64,000 bases of DNA, taken from the NCBI GenBank assembly GCA_030549905.1, contig JAUQQK010000004.1:1-64000 (forward strand), written 5' to 3'. Below the pieces are notes generated by a model. The model did not search any database and had not been told where the DNA came from. It saw nothing but the letters and a program-made list of their open reading frames with translations. Origin of the DNA: Aquificota bacterium (GTDB lineage Bacteria > Aquificota > Aquificia > Aquificales > Aquificaceae). Positions 26,113 to 33,250 of the stretch are shown here, one piece after another; position 1 is the first letter of the stretch; each line of letters starts with the position of its first letter. A program made the position numbers and the translations under genes.

Positions 26113-26660
26113 AAAGACCAGTCATGCTTATAGACCTTGACCGATGTATAGGCTGTCTTTCCTGCGAAGTTGCCTGTAAGCAGGAGAAGGGTCTTGAAAA
26201 CTTTGGCATAAGACCTATGAAGGTCTTTAGGATAGAGGGCATAGGAGAAAGGGCGGATGCCTTTTTTCTTCCCATGAACTGCTTTCACTGCGAGCCAGCT
26301 CCCTGCGTCTATGCCTGCCCCACCTCCGCCATGAGAAAGAGGGAAGATGGCATCGTTTATGTGGAGGAGATAAGGTGCATAGGTTGTAAAGCCTGCATCA
26401 TTGCCTGTCCCTACGGAGCCATAGCCTTTAACCCTCAGACCATGAAGGTGGAAAAGTGCGATTACTGTTATAAGAGAGTAGATAAGGGTCTTCTGCCCTC
26501 CTGCGTGTCCAAGTGTGTTACCAACTGCTTGTATTTTGTGGAGATAGAAGAAGTTCCCTCACGCAGGCACGTGGCACGCAGGATAGACTCGGAGCTGTAT
26601 AGAGAGCTTTTTGACTGGGCTTCACAGGAAGAAGCTCTTTATGTCCAGAAAAGTTCCTAA
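26109..26660 (+). CDS. four-cluster ferredoxin-type electron-transfer subunit (NrfC/DmsB/PsrB-like)
   Basis: A 183-residue polyferredoxin with sixteen cysteines in four groups: CIGCLSCEVAC at 13, CFHCEPAPCVYAC at about 58, CIGCKACIIAC at about 88, and CDYCYKRVDKGLLPSCVSKC at about 117. This is the beta-subunit pattern of molybdopterin oxidoreductases. No catalytic or membrane-anchor subunit lies next to it; neighbours are a coiled-coil protein and, converging, a prepilin peptidase. It may pair with an enzyme elsewhere or act alone. No Tat signal, so it is cytoplasmic. It overlaps the convergent gene by 39 nt. Confidence 0.85.
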   Translation: MKRPVMLIDLDRCIGCLSCEVACKQEKGLENFGIRPMKVFRIEGIGERADAFFLPMNCFHCEPAPCVYACPTSAMRKREDGIVYVEEIRCIGCKACIIACPYGAIAFNPQTMKVEKCDYCYKRVDKGLLPSCVSKCVTNCLYFVEIEEVPSRRHVARRIDSELYRELFDWASQEEALYVQKSS

Positions 26661-27380
26661 GAAGACGCCTATGGAGAGGAAAGGACCATAAGGCACGGCA
26701 AACTGGAGGGTTCTGTTCTTTATTATAATGGGCAGGGCATATAAAAGCCCCAATAAAGAGCCTAAGAAAACCGCATAAGCCACGCCCCAGATACCCGCCA
26801 CAGAGCCTATAAAAGCCATGAGCTTTACATCTCCAAAACCAAGACCTTCCATTTTTCTAAGCTTTGTGTAGTAAAGGTATATGAGCAGGAAGGAAAACCC
26901 TCCCACCAATGCCCCCAGAAGACTGTCATAGAGGCTAAAATCCCTTCTGAAGACGGAGCTTATGAGCCCAAAGGCAAGCCCTCCAAGGGTCAGGCTATCT
27001 GGCAGTAAGAAGGTATCCCAGTCTATAAGGCTTGCCACCAAAAGTATGGAAAAGAACACAAAGAAGACAAAGCCCGTCATGTAATCTTCAAAGCGAACCC
27101 TGCAAAGAACTGCCAGAAGCCCAGAAGCCAGCTCCACCAATGGATACCTTATGGATATTCTTGTACCACAATAGGCACACTTTCCCCTCAGAAGAAGGTA
27201 GGAAAGTATGGGTATGTTGTGAAACCATCTTATGCTTCTTCCGCAGGCAGGGCAGTGGGAAGAAGGTACCACTATGGACATGTTTCTTGGAAGCCTGTAT
27301 ATGAGCACGTTGTAAAAACTGCCAAGACTTGCACCAAGGACGAACAAAAGAACATATTCAAGCACTTGAGTTATACCCAC
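26622..27380 (-). CDS. pilD: type IV prepilin peptidase / N-methyltransferase
   Basis: A 252-residue polytopic membrane aspartic protease that cuts and methylates prepilins. It has the N-terminal GSFYNVLIYRLPR, the cytoplasmic zinc loop CPACGRSI and CAYCGTRIS, and the two catalytic aspartates in SLIDWDTFLLPD and GLGFGDVKLM. About seven or eight membrane helices are visible. The start is GTG with AAGG close by. No pilin genes are in the window. Confidence 0.93.
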   Translation of the reverse strand: MGITQVLEYVLLFVLGASLGSFYNVLIYRLPRNMSIVVPSSHCPACGRSIRWFHNIPILSYLLLRGKCAYCGTRISIRYPLVELASGLLAVLCRVRFEDYMTGFVFFVFFSILLVASLIDWDTFLLPDSLTLGGLAFGLISSVFRRDFSLYDSLLGALVGGFSFLLIYLYYTKLRKMEGLGFGDVKLMAFIGSVAGIWGVAYAVFLGSLLGLLYALPIIIKNRTLQFAVPYGPFLSIGVFLGTFLDIKSFFL

Positions 27381-27401
27381 CTTGGCTTAAAATTATAAGG
27401 C

Positions 27402-27875
27402 ATGAAGAGGTTAAGCCTTCTTTTTGTAGCTCTGTTTTTTGCCCTTTCCTGCAGTAAGCAAAAGGAGTTTTCTACTTCTGAGGTGAAGGACATCACCGCA
27501 AAGAAAAGTTATGCCATGCTGATAGTGGAAAGTGAGAGCTGTATATACTGCAAACAGCTTAAGAAAGACTTACAAGCCTTATCTTCGGAGCTTGAAGGTA
27601 TTGACGTTTACAGCATACTCTATGAAAGCAACGCAAGGGTGAAACACAACATTGGCGGTAAGGAAGCCCTGAACACGGAAGAAGACCTGGCAAGGTCCTT
27701 AAAGGTGAGCTCCTTTCCTCATATATTCTTCTACGACAGAGAAGGCAGGGTTATACTTCATATACCCGGATACCAGCCTCCCAGGACCCTTGCCTGCACC
27801 ATAAGGTATGTGAAGGAAGAGAGGTTTAAACAAACGGACTACATAAAGTATCTCAGCTCGGAAAGATGCACATAA
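27402..27875 (+). CDS. thioredoxin-fold lipoprotein (SoxW-like)
   Basis: A 157-residue exported protein: a hydrophobic signal ending ALSCS (probable lipoprotein cysteine at 17, though the box is atypical), then a thioredoxin-like domain with the redox pair in SESCIYCKQL and a cis-Pro region SSFPHIFFYD. Such proteins reduce periplasmic disulfides, for example for sulfur oxidation or cytochrome c assembly. TAAAAT lies 8 nt before the ATG. It overlaps gph by 10 nt. Confidence 0.8.
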   Translation: MKRLSLLFVALFFALSCSKQKEFSTSEVKDITAKKSYAMLIVESESCIYCKQLKKDLQALSSELEGIDVYSILYESNARVKHNIGGKEALNTEEDLARSLKVSSFPHIFFYDREGRVILHIPGYQPPRTLACTIRYVKEERFKQTDYIKYLSSERCT

Positions 27876-28501
27876 GAGCTGTCATATTTGACCTTGATGG
27901 GACGCTAATAGACTCTTACAGGGACATAGGCATACATCTGAACAGAACCCTCAGGGATTTTGGTCTTGAGGGGGTGGACGTAGAAAAGGTAAGGCATATG
28001 GTGGGTGGTGGAGCAAGGGAGCTTCTAAAGAGGTTTTTCTCCAACGGGCTTTTGGAGGAAGCCCTTAAGGTTTTCAGAAAATACTATCTTGAAGAGCCTG
28101 TCATACATACAAGAGCCTTTGATGGTATTGAAAGGGTGCTGAAGGAGGCAAGGGAAAGACGCATAGCCCTTGCGGTGGCTACCAACAAGATGGAGGAGCT
28201 TTCAAGGCTCATACTTAAAAGGCTTGGACTTTATGACTACTTTTCCATAGTGGTGGGTGGTGATACCTTTTCTGAAAAGAAGCCATCACCCCTGCCTCTT
28301 ATAGAGGTTCTTAAAAGGCTTGGCATTCCTGCAGAAGAGGCTCTCATGGTGGGCGATACGGAGGCTGACCTTACTGCCGGCAGGCTTGCGGGCATGAAAA
28401 GAGCTTTAGCAAAGTGGGGCTATGTGAGGGTAGAAAAGGAGAAGGCTGACTATGAGCTGGAAAGTCCGGAGGAACTTATTTCATTATTTGAAAAACCTTG
28501 A
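27866..28501 (+). CDS. gph: HAD-family phosphoglycolate phosphatase
   Basis: A 211-residue HAD hydrolase with FDLDGTLIDSY at residue 8 (nucleophile Asp), AVATNKMEE at about 98, a conserved Lys in SEKKPSPLPL, and MVGDTEADLTAG at about 166. It is closest in layout to Gph/PpaX, which remove phosphate from 2-phosphoglycolate formed by DNA repair or oxygenase reactions. Substrate is inferred. It overlaps the convergent DUF167 gene by 26 nt. Confidence 0.82.
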   Translation: MHIRAVIFDLDGTLIDSYRDIGIHLNRTLRDFGLEGVDVEKVRHMVGGGARELLKRFFSNGLLEEALKVFRKYYLEEPVIHTRAFDGIERVLKEARERRIALAVATNKMEELSRLILKRLGLYDYFSIVVGGDTFSEKKPSPLPLIEVLKRLGIPAEEALMVGDTEADLTAGRLAGMKRALAKWGYVRVEKEKADYELESPEELISLFEKP

Positions 28502-28697
28502 CCCTGCCCTTATGACCGCTGAGCTGCCTTACACTGCTTTTTGAAACGCCAAAGTATTCCGCTATAAGCTCCACTATCCTTGCGTTTGCCCTGCCCTCCT
28601 CTGGCACTTCCTTCACAGCCACCTCAAGGACACCCCCTTCAAGCTCCTTAACATATTCTGCTTTTGAACGTGGTTTTGCCCTCACCACAACCCTCAT
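28476..28697 (-). CDS. DUF167 (YggU/UPF0235) family protein
   Basis: A 73-residue small protein with the family core VKEVPEEGRANARIVELIAEYF and SGHKGRVKVF. Function is not known; structures show a compact alpha/beta fold. It overlaps the upstream 68-residue gene by 4 nt. Confidence 0.85.
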   Translation of the reverse strand: MRVVVRAKPRSKAEYVKELEGGVLEVAVKEVPEEGRANARIVELIAEYFGVSKSSVRQLSGHKGRVKVFQIMK

Positions 28698-28900
28698 TCC
28701 TCTACCAGTTCCCTTTTAGCTCTATACTTTATCGTGTAAAGCACCACAAAGCCATCAATGCCGTGCTCTCTTGCAAGGCTCGTTTCCACCTCTAAAACTT
28801 CACCCCCCTCTGCCTCTATGGTGGAAAGAACCTCGTTTAGCTTTTCCGTTATTTCCTTATCGTTCCCCTCAAGAGAAACCACAAGGCATCTGTAGTTCAT
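28694..28900 (-). CDS. small conserved hypothetical protein
   Basis: A 68-residue acidic protein with an apparent beta-alpha-beta pattern (RCLVVSLEGND, EKLNEVLSTIEAEGGEVLEVE, GFVVLYTIKYRA), suggesting a ferredoxin-like or ACT-like fold. No family recognised. It lies 2 nt after epmA and is coupled to the DUF167 gene. Confidence 0.65.
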   Translation of the reverse strand: MNYRCLVVSLEGNDKEITEKLNEVLSTIEAEGGEVLEVETSLAREHGIDGFVVLYTIKYRAKRELVEE

Positions 28901-28902
28901 GT

Positions 28903-29778
28903 CTAAAGTATAGCAGAAATCTCCTCTATGCTGTCAAGACCGTGCATGACCATAAAGAGCCTCTCAAGACCGATGGAGCAGCCTGCACAGGCAGGAAAAT
29001 CCTCGTAAGCCTGAAGTAATTCCTCGTCAATGGGAAGGTCTCTTCCTCTTCTGAAGTCCTCCAGCCTCTTCCTTATCTCTTCCTTGCTTTCTTCCTCCGT
29101 CCATCCGTTGGCTATCTCCACACCCTTTATGTAAAGCTCAAACCTTTCTGCATAATTGTCCTTTACCTTTGCAAAGGCTGAAAGCCTTGAAGGAAAATGG
29201 GTTATAAAGGTGGGTTTATTGTGTCCGAGATGCCTTTCCACCTCTATGTATATCCTGAAAAATAGCTCCTCCCAGCTTTCCCTGTCGTCAAACTCATAGC
29301 CATAAGAGAGCAGGTTGTTCTTTAAAACCTCCTCATCTTCAGAAAGCACCACGCCCGCATACTCTTCAAAGGCATGCTCAAGCCTTAAAACTTCATAATC
29401 CTGAGCTATGCCAAGATGTTTGAGAAGCTCTCCTATCTCCTCTATAAGGTCCTCATAGGTGGCGTCCAGCTTATACCATTCAAGCATGGTAAATTCAAGC
29501 CCGTGCAACTTCCCGCATTCTCTGTTTCTGAAGACCTTTGCTATCTGGAAGATGTTCTTCCTGTGCTTTGCCAGTATCTTTTTCATGGAAGGCTCTGGTG
29601 ATGTTTGAAGCCATAGCCTTTTTTCCTGACCGCATACATAAGCCCTTACTTCTATGGGCTCCACGTTCAGGTCTATGTTGGGATATGTGAGGAGTATGGG
29701 GGTATGAACCTCAAGATAGCCCCTTTCTTTGAAAAATCCTCTTATGCTATCTATAAAGGCTGACCACTCGGAAAGCAT
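28903..29778 (-). CDS. epmA: EF-P--(R)-beta-lysine ligase-like class II synthetase
   Basis: A 291-residue paralogue of lysyl-tRNA synthetase without the anticodon-binding domain (EpmA/PoxA/GenX). Class II motifs are visible: LQTSPEPSMKKIL at about 77, FRNRECGKLHGLEFTMLEW at about 102 (motif 2) and GCSIGLERLFMVM at about 265 (motif 3). In other bacteria it attaches beta-lysine to a lysine of elongation factor P. It lies just behind tRNA-His, with a -10 box in the gap. EpmB is not in the window. Confidence 0.85.
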   Translation of the reverse strand: MLSEWSAFIDSIRGFFKERGYLEVHTPILLTYPNIDLNVEPIEVRAYVCGQEKRLWLQTSPEPSMKKILAKHRKNIFQIAKVFRNRECGKLHGLEFTMLEWYKLDATYEDLIEEIGELLKHLGIAQDYEVLRLEHAFEEYAGVVLSEDEEVLKNNLLSYGYEFDDRESWEELFFRIYIEVERHLGHNKPTFITHFPSRLSAFAKVKDNYAERFELYIKGVEIANGWTEEESKEEIRKRLEDFRRGRDLPIDEELLQAYEDFPACAGCSIGLERLFMVMHGLDSIEEISAIL

Positions 29779-29784
29779 CTGAGC

Positions 29785-29790
29785 ATTATA
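29785..29790 (-). promoter_or_regulatory. extended -10 box for epmA, leaderless arrangement
   Basis: TGTTATAAT, an extended -10, lies between the tRNA-His 3' end and the epmA ATG, 6 nt from the ATG. It is only 3 nt from the encoded CCA. Confidence 0.45.
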
Positions 29791-29793
29791 ACA

Positions 29794-29870
29794 TGGGGAG
29801 AGCGACGGGAGTCGAACCCGCGACCCGTGGATCCACAGTCCACTGCTCTGCCAGCTGAGCTACGCTCTCC
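29794..29870 (-). tRNA. tRNA-His (GTG)
   Basis: The minus strand folds as a full cloverleaf: acceptor stem GAGAGCG/CGCTCTC, D arm TAGCTCAGCTGGCAGAGCA, anticodon arm GTGGA-CTGTGGA-TCCAC with anticodon GTG, and T arm GCGGGTTCGACTCCCGT. The extra G at position -1 faces a C73 discriminator, the identity pair of bacterial tRNA-His. CCA is encoded. Confidence 0.97.
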
Positions 29871-29901
29871 TCCAGAAGTATTAATTATAACCCTCTTCCC
29901 T

Positions 29902-30597
29902 TTAGTCCGCAAGGTTCATCAAGATGGCAACCGCCACAGCACCAGCCATTTCTGTTCTCAGGATGTAAGGTCTCAAGAAAACAGAAATCCAGCCTTTGTC
30001 TCGTAGCTCCTTAACCTCTTCCAAGCTAAAACCACCCTCAGGACCAACAAGCACGCCGTAGCTTTTTGCCCTAAGGTTTATTTCCTTAATGCTTTTGCCA
30101 GCTGAAAAGTTATCAAGCAAAAGGCTTATCTCTTCCCTTCTTTCCAGGTCCTGTAGCCTTATGGGTTTTTCTATCTTCAAAGGCATGGGTCTTTTGCACT
30201 GTTTAAAAGAAGAGAGGCTTATTCTTTCCCACCTTTCAAGCTTTTTCTCTAAAAGCTTTGTATCCTTGAAGCTTCTCCTTGAAATAACCGGCACCAAGCT
30301 TACAGCACCCACCTGACTTGCCCTGTCTATAACCTCTTCCATCAGCCTCAGCTCAATGGGAAGGCACTGATACAGGACCACATGAGGCAGTGGTAATGTC
30401 TGTGGTAGCTCCTCCAACTTCTTGCATACAGCTTTATCCCTCTCTATATTTTCAAGAACCGCCCTGTATAGCTTGCCGTTGAAGAAGACTTCAATTGGGT
30501 CCCCTCTTTTTGCCCTTAAAGCCTTTATATGTTTTAGTTCATCTCCCCTGATTATCAGCCATTCCCCGCTTCCCTCCTTGCTCACAAACCTATGCAT
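29902..30597 (-). CDS. rsmE: 16S rRNA (uracil-1498-N3)-methyltransferase
   Basis: A 231-residue SPOUT methyltransferase. It has an N-terminal PUA-like domain (HIKALRAKRGDPIEVF) and the C-terminal knot motifs VLVGPEGGFSLEEV at about 180 and LRPYILRTEMAGAVAV at about 205. It lies downstream of the HU gene, with a strong hairpin between the two, and upstream of tRNA-His. Confidence 0.93.
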   Translation of the reverse strand: MHRFVSKEGSGEWLIIRGDELKHIKALRAKRGDPIEVFFNGKLYRAVLENIERDKAVCKKLEELPQTLPLPHVVLYQCLPIELRLMEEVIDRASQVGAVSLVPVISRRSFKDTKLLEKKLERWERISLSSFKQCKRPMPLKIEKPIRLQDLERREEISLLLDNFSAGKSIKEINLRAKSYGVLVGPEGGFSLEEVKELRDKGWISVFLRPYILRTEMAGAVAVAILMNLAD

Positions 30598-30609
30598 AAG
30601 GGAAGGGGC

Positions 30610-30627
30610 AGGGGGCTGTCGCCCCCT
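30610..30627 (-). terminator. GC-rich hairpin between HU and rsmE genes
   Basis: A perfect 7-bp stem (AGGGGGC/GCCCCCT) with a 4-nt loop stands between the HU stop and the rsmE start. There is no U-run on the minus-strand side, so it may be a weak terminator or a 3'-end stabiliser that lowers rsmE expression relative to HU. Confidence 0.45.
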
Positions 30628-30632
30628 TTGAG

Positions 30633-30905
30633 TTATTTGACCATTTCTCTGAGGTCTTTGGCGGGCCTGAATACAACCACCTTTCTTGCGGGTATCTTAA
30701 TCTCCGCACCCGTCCTTGGGTTGCGACCCTTTCTTGCTGCCCTGGTTCTTACGGTAAATATGCCGAAGCCAGGCACAGCTACCCTTTCGCCCTTCTTGAG
30801 GGCATTGGCTACCGCCTGCACCGCAGATTTGAGGGCGGCATCCGCCTGCTTCTTAGTAATACCTGCCCCTTTGGCTATGGCTGAGACAAGCTCTGCTTTG
30901 GTCAT
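30633..30905 (-). CDS. hup: HU family DNA-binding protein
   Basis: A 90-residue histone-like HU protein. It has MTKAELVSAIAKGAGITKKQA, VAVPGFGIFTVRTRAARKGRNPRTG (the DNA-embracing arm) and VVFRPAKDLREMV. It compacts and bends DNA as a dimer. It has a strong promoter (TTGACA/TATAAA) and a leader with GGAGGG, in contrast to the leaderless units nearby. Confidence 0.96.
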   Translation of the reverse strand: MTKAELVSAIAKGAGITKKQADAALKSAVQAVANALKKGERVAVPGFGIFTVRTRAARKGRNPRTGAEIKIPARKVVVFRPAKDLREMVK

Positions 30906-30936
30906 GGTGTTCCCTCCTTAAAAGGTTTTGTAGCTG

Positions 30937-30964
30937 TTTATAATGATATACCATAAATTGTCAA
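30937..30964 (-). promoter_or_regulatory. sigma-70-type promoter of the HU gene
   Basis: TTGACA (30959-30964), a 16-bp spacer and TATAAA (30937-30942) on the minus strand, giving a leader of about 25 nt that carries the Shine-Dalgarno site. Confidence 0.7.
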
Positions 30965-30985
30965 GATGCAAGAGGTAATTAAGGT

Positions 30986-31408
30986 ATGAAAAGCATCTTT
31001 TTTGCCCTTCTGGCAAGCATTGTGTGGGGCAGTGCCCCTATTCTCTTCAAGCTGGGTCTGAGGGGTGAAATGCACCCGCTTACGGCCCTTGTTTTTCATA
31101 ATCTTTCCGCCTTTACCTTAGCCCTTCTCTTCGTACTTCTTACAGGGCAGAAGTTTGGCTATCCTATAAAGGAAATAGCTCTTGTGGTGGCTGGGGGTGT
31201 GGCTTCTGGTTTCCTCGGACTTTTTCTCTTCTTTAAGGCGGTTAAGGGAGGAGAAGTCTCTGTAGTATCTCCCATTGCCTCCACTTCGCCCCTCTGGAGC
31301 AGTCTTCTGGCTTTTTTATTACTGGGTGAGCCTTTCAGCTGGCTCAGGTTTGCTGGCATAGTGCTGATAGTATGCGGTATAGCCCTGATAAGCCTGTCGG
31401 TCAAATAA
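30986..31408 (+). CDS. EamA/DMT-family transporter, single repeat unit
   Basis: A 140-residue membrane protein with about five helices, equal to one EamA repeat (VWGSAPILFKLGL at the start; SVVSPIASTSPLWSSLLAFLLLGEP near the end). Full DMT transporters have two such repeats, so this one probably works as a dimer, as in small multidrug-resistance-like proteins. Substrate unknown. AAGG precedes the ATG. Its stop overlaps the lnt start by 1 nt. Confidence 0.82.
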   Translation: MKSIFFALLASIVWGSAPILFKLGLRGEMHPLTALVFHNLSAFTLALLFVLLTGQKFGYPIKEIALVVAGGVASGFLGLFLFFKAVKGGEVSVVSPIASTSPLWSSLLAFLLLGEPFSWLRFAGIVLIVCGIALISLSVK

Positions 31409-32742
31409 TGAAACTCATACTTCTTTCCCTTCTTACAGGAGCTTTACTCTATCTGGCCTTTTCAAAGTATGAGCTTTGGCTTTTTGCCTTCCCTGCCCTG
31501 TATATGCTTTTAAGGAATACAAACTCACACTTCTGGCTCTTATCTGGCTTTTTCTTCTTTTTCCTGTCTCTGAGGTGTGCAAACATAGCCAGCATTGACT
31601 ATGGAGGTGTGCCGCCTCTCCTTTCCTACTCCATCTTTACCCTCTTCGTCCTTTTCCTTGCCCTTTATCAGTTCTTACTGCCAGCCTGGATAAACCGGAA
31701 GCTTTTTAAAGGCTCTCCTTATGCGGCGGTCCTTCTCTACGTGCTCTTTGAGCTTCTCAGGTCTTATGTGCCATATGGTGGCTTTCCCTGGCTTATTTTG
31801 GGCTCGCTTCTTGTTTATGTGCCACTGCTCAAACACAGCCTCCTATATGCAAATGTGTATGTGCAGAGCCTTCTGCTTCTATCGGCGGTGGCTTTCATAA
31901 TTACAAGAAAAAGGCTTCAGCTACTTGTCCTTTTCTTTCTGTGGACCTTCCTCAGCCTTTTAGCGGTTTATGAAAAGAGGGAGGCTCTGAAGCATGCACA
32001 GAGGATAAAGGTGGCGCTGGTTCAGACGGCGGTGGAGCAGGCGGACAAACTTGACAGGGAACGGTTTAAAAAACACACGGAAGAGGTGCTAAGGCTTGTG
32101 GAGAAGGCGGTGGAAGGCAGACCCCATCTTGTTCTTCTGCCAGAGTCCGCCTTTGCCTTCTTCTATTCGGAGGAGGAAGATGAGGGCAACTACAGGCTAA
32201 AAAGCCTCAGCTTTTCCGTGCCTATCCTGGTGGGCTTAATAGACATAAGGGAAGGCTTAAAGCCTTACAACTCTGCATACCTTCTTAAGGATGGGTATGC
32301 GGCGGACTACTACGATAAGGTTAGGCTTCTTCCGGTGGGCGAGTATATGCCCTATCCCTTCGGCTTTTTAAAGGATATATTTTCCGCCATAAGTGGTATG
32401 GACTATGTGCCGGGCGACAGGATAAAGCCTTTGAGGTATGGGTATGTAAGGGTGGCAACACCCATATGCTTTGAAGTGGCTTATTATGACATGGTGAGAA
32501 GGCTCTCACGTGAGGCAAATCTAATAGTAGTGCTTACCAACGATGGGTGGTTCAAAGACTCTGATTGCACGCATCAGCATTTTCTATGGGCAAGGGTCAG
32601 GGCTTTGGAAAACGGCAAGTATGTGCTTTGGCTTAACAACACGGGGGATACGGGGGTGGTGGATATGGACGGTAATGTGCTGGCAAGCCTGCCCTACATG
32701 AAAAGGGCTGTGCTTTTTATGGAGGTGCCCCTCCTTGAGTAG
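31408..32742 (+). CDS. lnt: apolipoprotein N-acyltransferase
   Basis: About 444 residues: an N-terminal membrane domain of six or so helices (1-195), then a carbon-nitrogen hydrolase domain with the catalytic triad Glu in LVLLPESAFAF, Lys in YDKVRLLPVGEYMPYP and Cys in ATPICFEVAYYD. It adds the third acyl chain to lipoproteins at the inner membrane. The start at 31408 (ATG overlapping the previous stop) replaces the longer track start at 31372. Confidence 0.9.
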   Translation: MKLILLSLLTGALLYLAFSKYELWLFAFPALYMLLRNTNSHFWLLSGFFFFFLSLRCANIASIDYGGVPPLLSYSIFTLFVLFLALYQFLLPAWINRKLFKGSPYAAVLLYVLFELLRSYVPYGGFPWLILGSLLVYVPLLKHSLLYANVYVQSLLLLSAVAFIITRKRLQLLVLFFLWTFLSLLAVYEKREALKHAQRIKVALVQTAVEQADKLDRERFKKHTEEVLRLVEKAVEGRPHLVLLPESAFAFFYSEEEDEGNYRLKSLSFSVPILVGLIDIREGLKPYNSAYLLKDGYAADYYDKVRLLPVGEYMPYPFGFLKDIFSAISGMDYVPGDRIKPLRYGYVRVATPICFEVAYYDMVRRLSREANLIVVLTNDGWFKDSDCTHQHFLWARVRALENGKYVLWLNNTGDTGVVDMDGNVLASLPYMKRAVLFMEVPLLE

Positions 32743-33250
32743 GCTTCCTAACCTTATATCCTTCCTGAGACTTCTTTTAAGCCCTCTTCTTTTCTACGTG
32801 CCCCAGCAATATGTCCTGCCCCTTTTTATCCTCCTTGCCCTTTCTGATGCCCTTGATGGATTTATTGCAAGGCTCTTAAAGGCTAAGACGGAGCTTGGTA
32901 AGGTGCTTGACCCCCTTGCGGACAAGGTTCTTATGTTCTGCGTCCTTTTGCTCTGCACCTTCAAGCTTGGAAGGCTTCCTCCATACCTTTTCTATATATT
33001 GCTTCTGAGAGACCTTTTCCTCATACTGGGCGGTCTTTTGCTTCTTATAAAGACAGGTGGCGTAATTCAAGCCAAACTTGCTGGAAAGCTTACCACTCTT
33101 AGCCTTTCCCTTCTTATCTTTTCCTGCATGCTGGGTAAAAGTATGGGTATTATGCTGGTGGTGGTTCTAACTCTTATATTCCTCTCTTGGTTTGACTATG
33201 CCCTTGAAGGCTATAAAAGGCTCAAAAGTCAAACTTCTTACGAACTCTAA
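32735..33250 (+). CDS. pgsA: CDP-alcohol phosphatidyltransferase (phosphatidylglycerophosphate synthase-like)
   Basis: A 171-residue integral membrane enzyme with the full CDP-alcohol transferase motif DALDGFIARLLKAKTELGKVLDPLADK (D-x2-DG-x2-AR-x8-G-x3-D-x3-D). PgsA makes phosphatidylglycerol phosphate; a phosphatidylserine-type acceptor cannot be ruled out. The start is TTG, overlapping lnt by 8 nt. The 3' end overlaps the convergent tamB-like gene by 29 nt. Confidence 0.88.
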   Translation: MSRLPNLISFLRLLLSPLLFYVPQQYVLPLFILLALSDALDGFIARLLKAKTELGKVLDPLADKVLMFCVLLLCTFKLGRLPPYLFYILLLRDLFLILGGLLLLIKTGGVIQAKLAGKLTTLSLSLLIFSCMLGKSMGIMLVVVLTLIFLSWFDYALEGYKRLKSQTSYEL

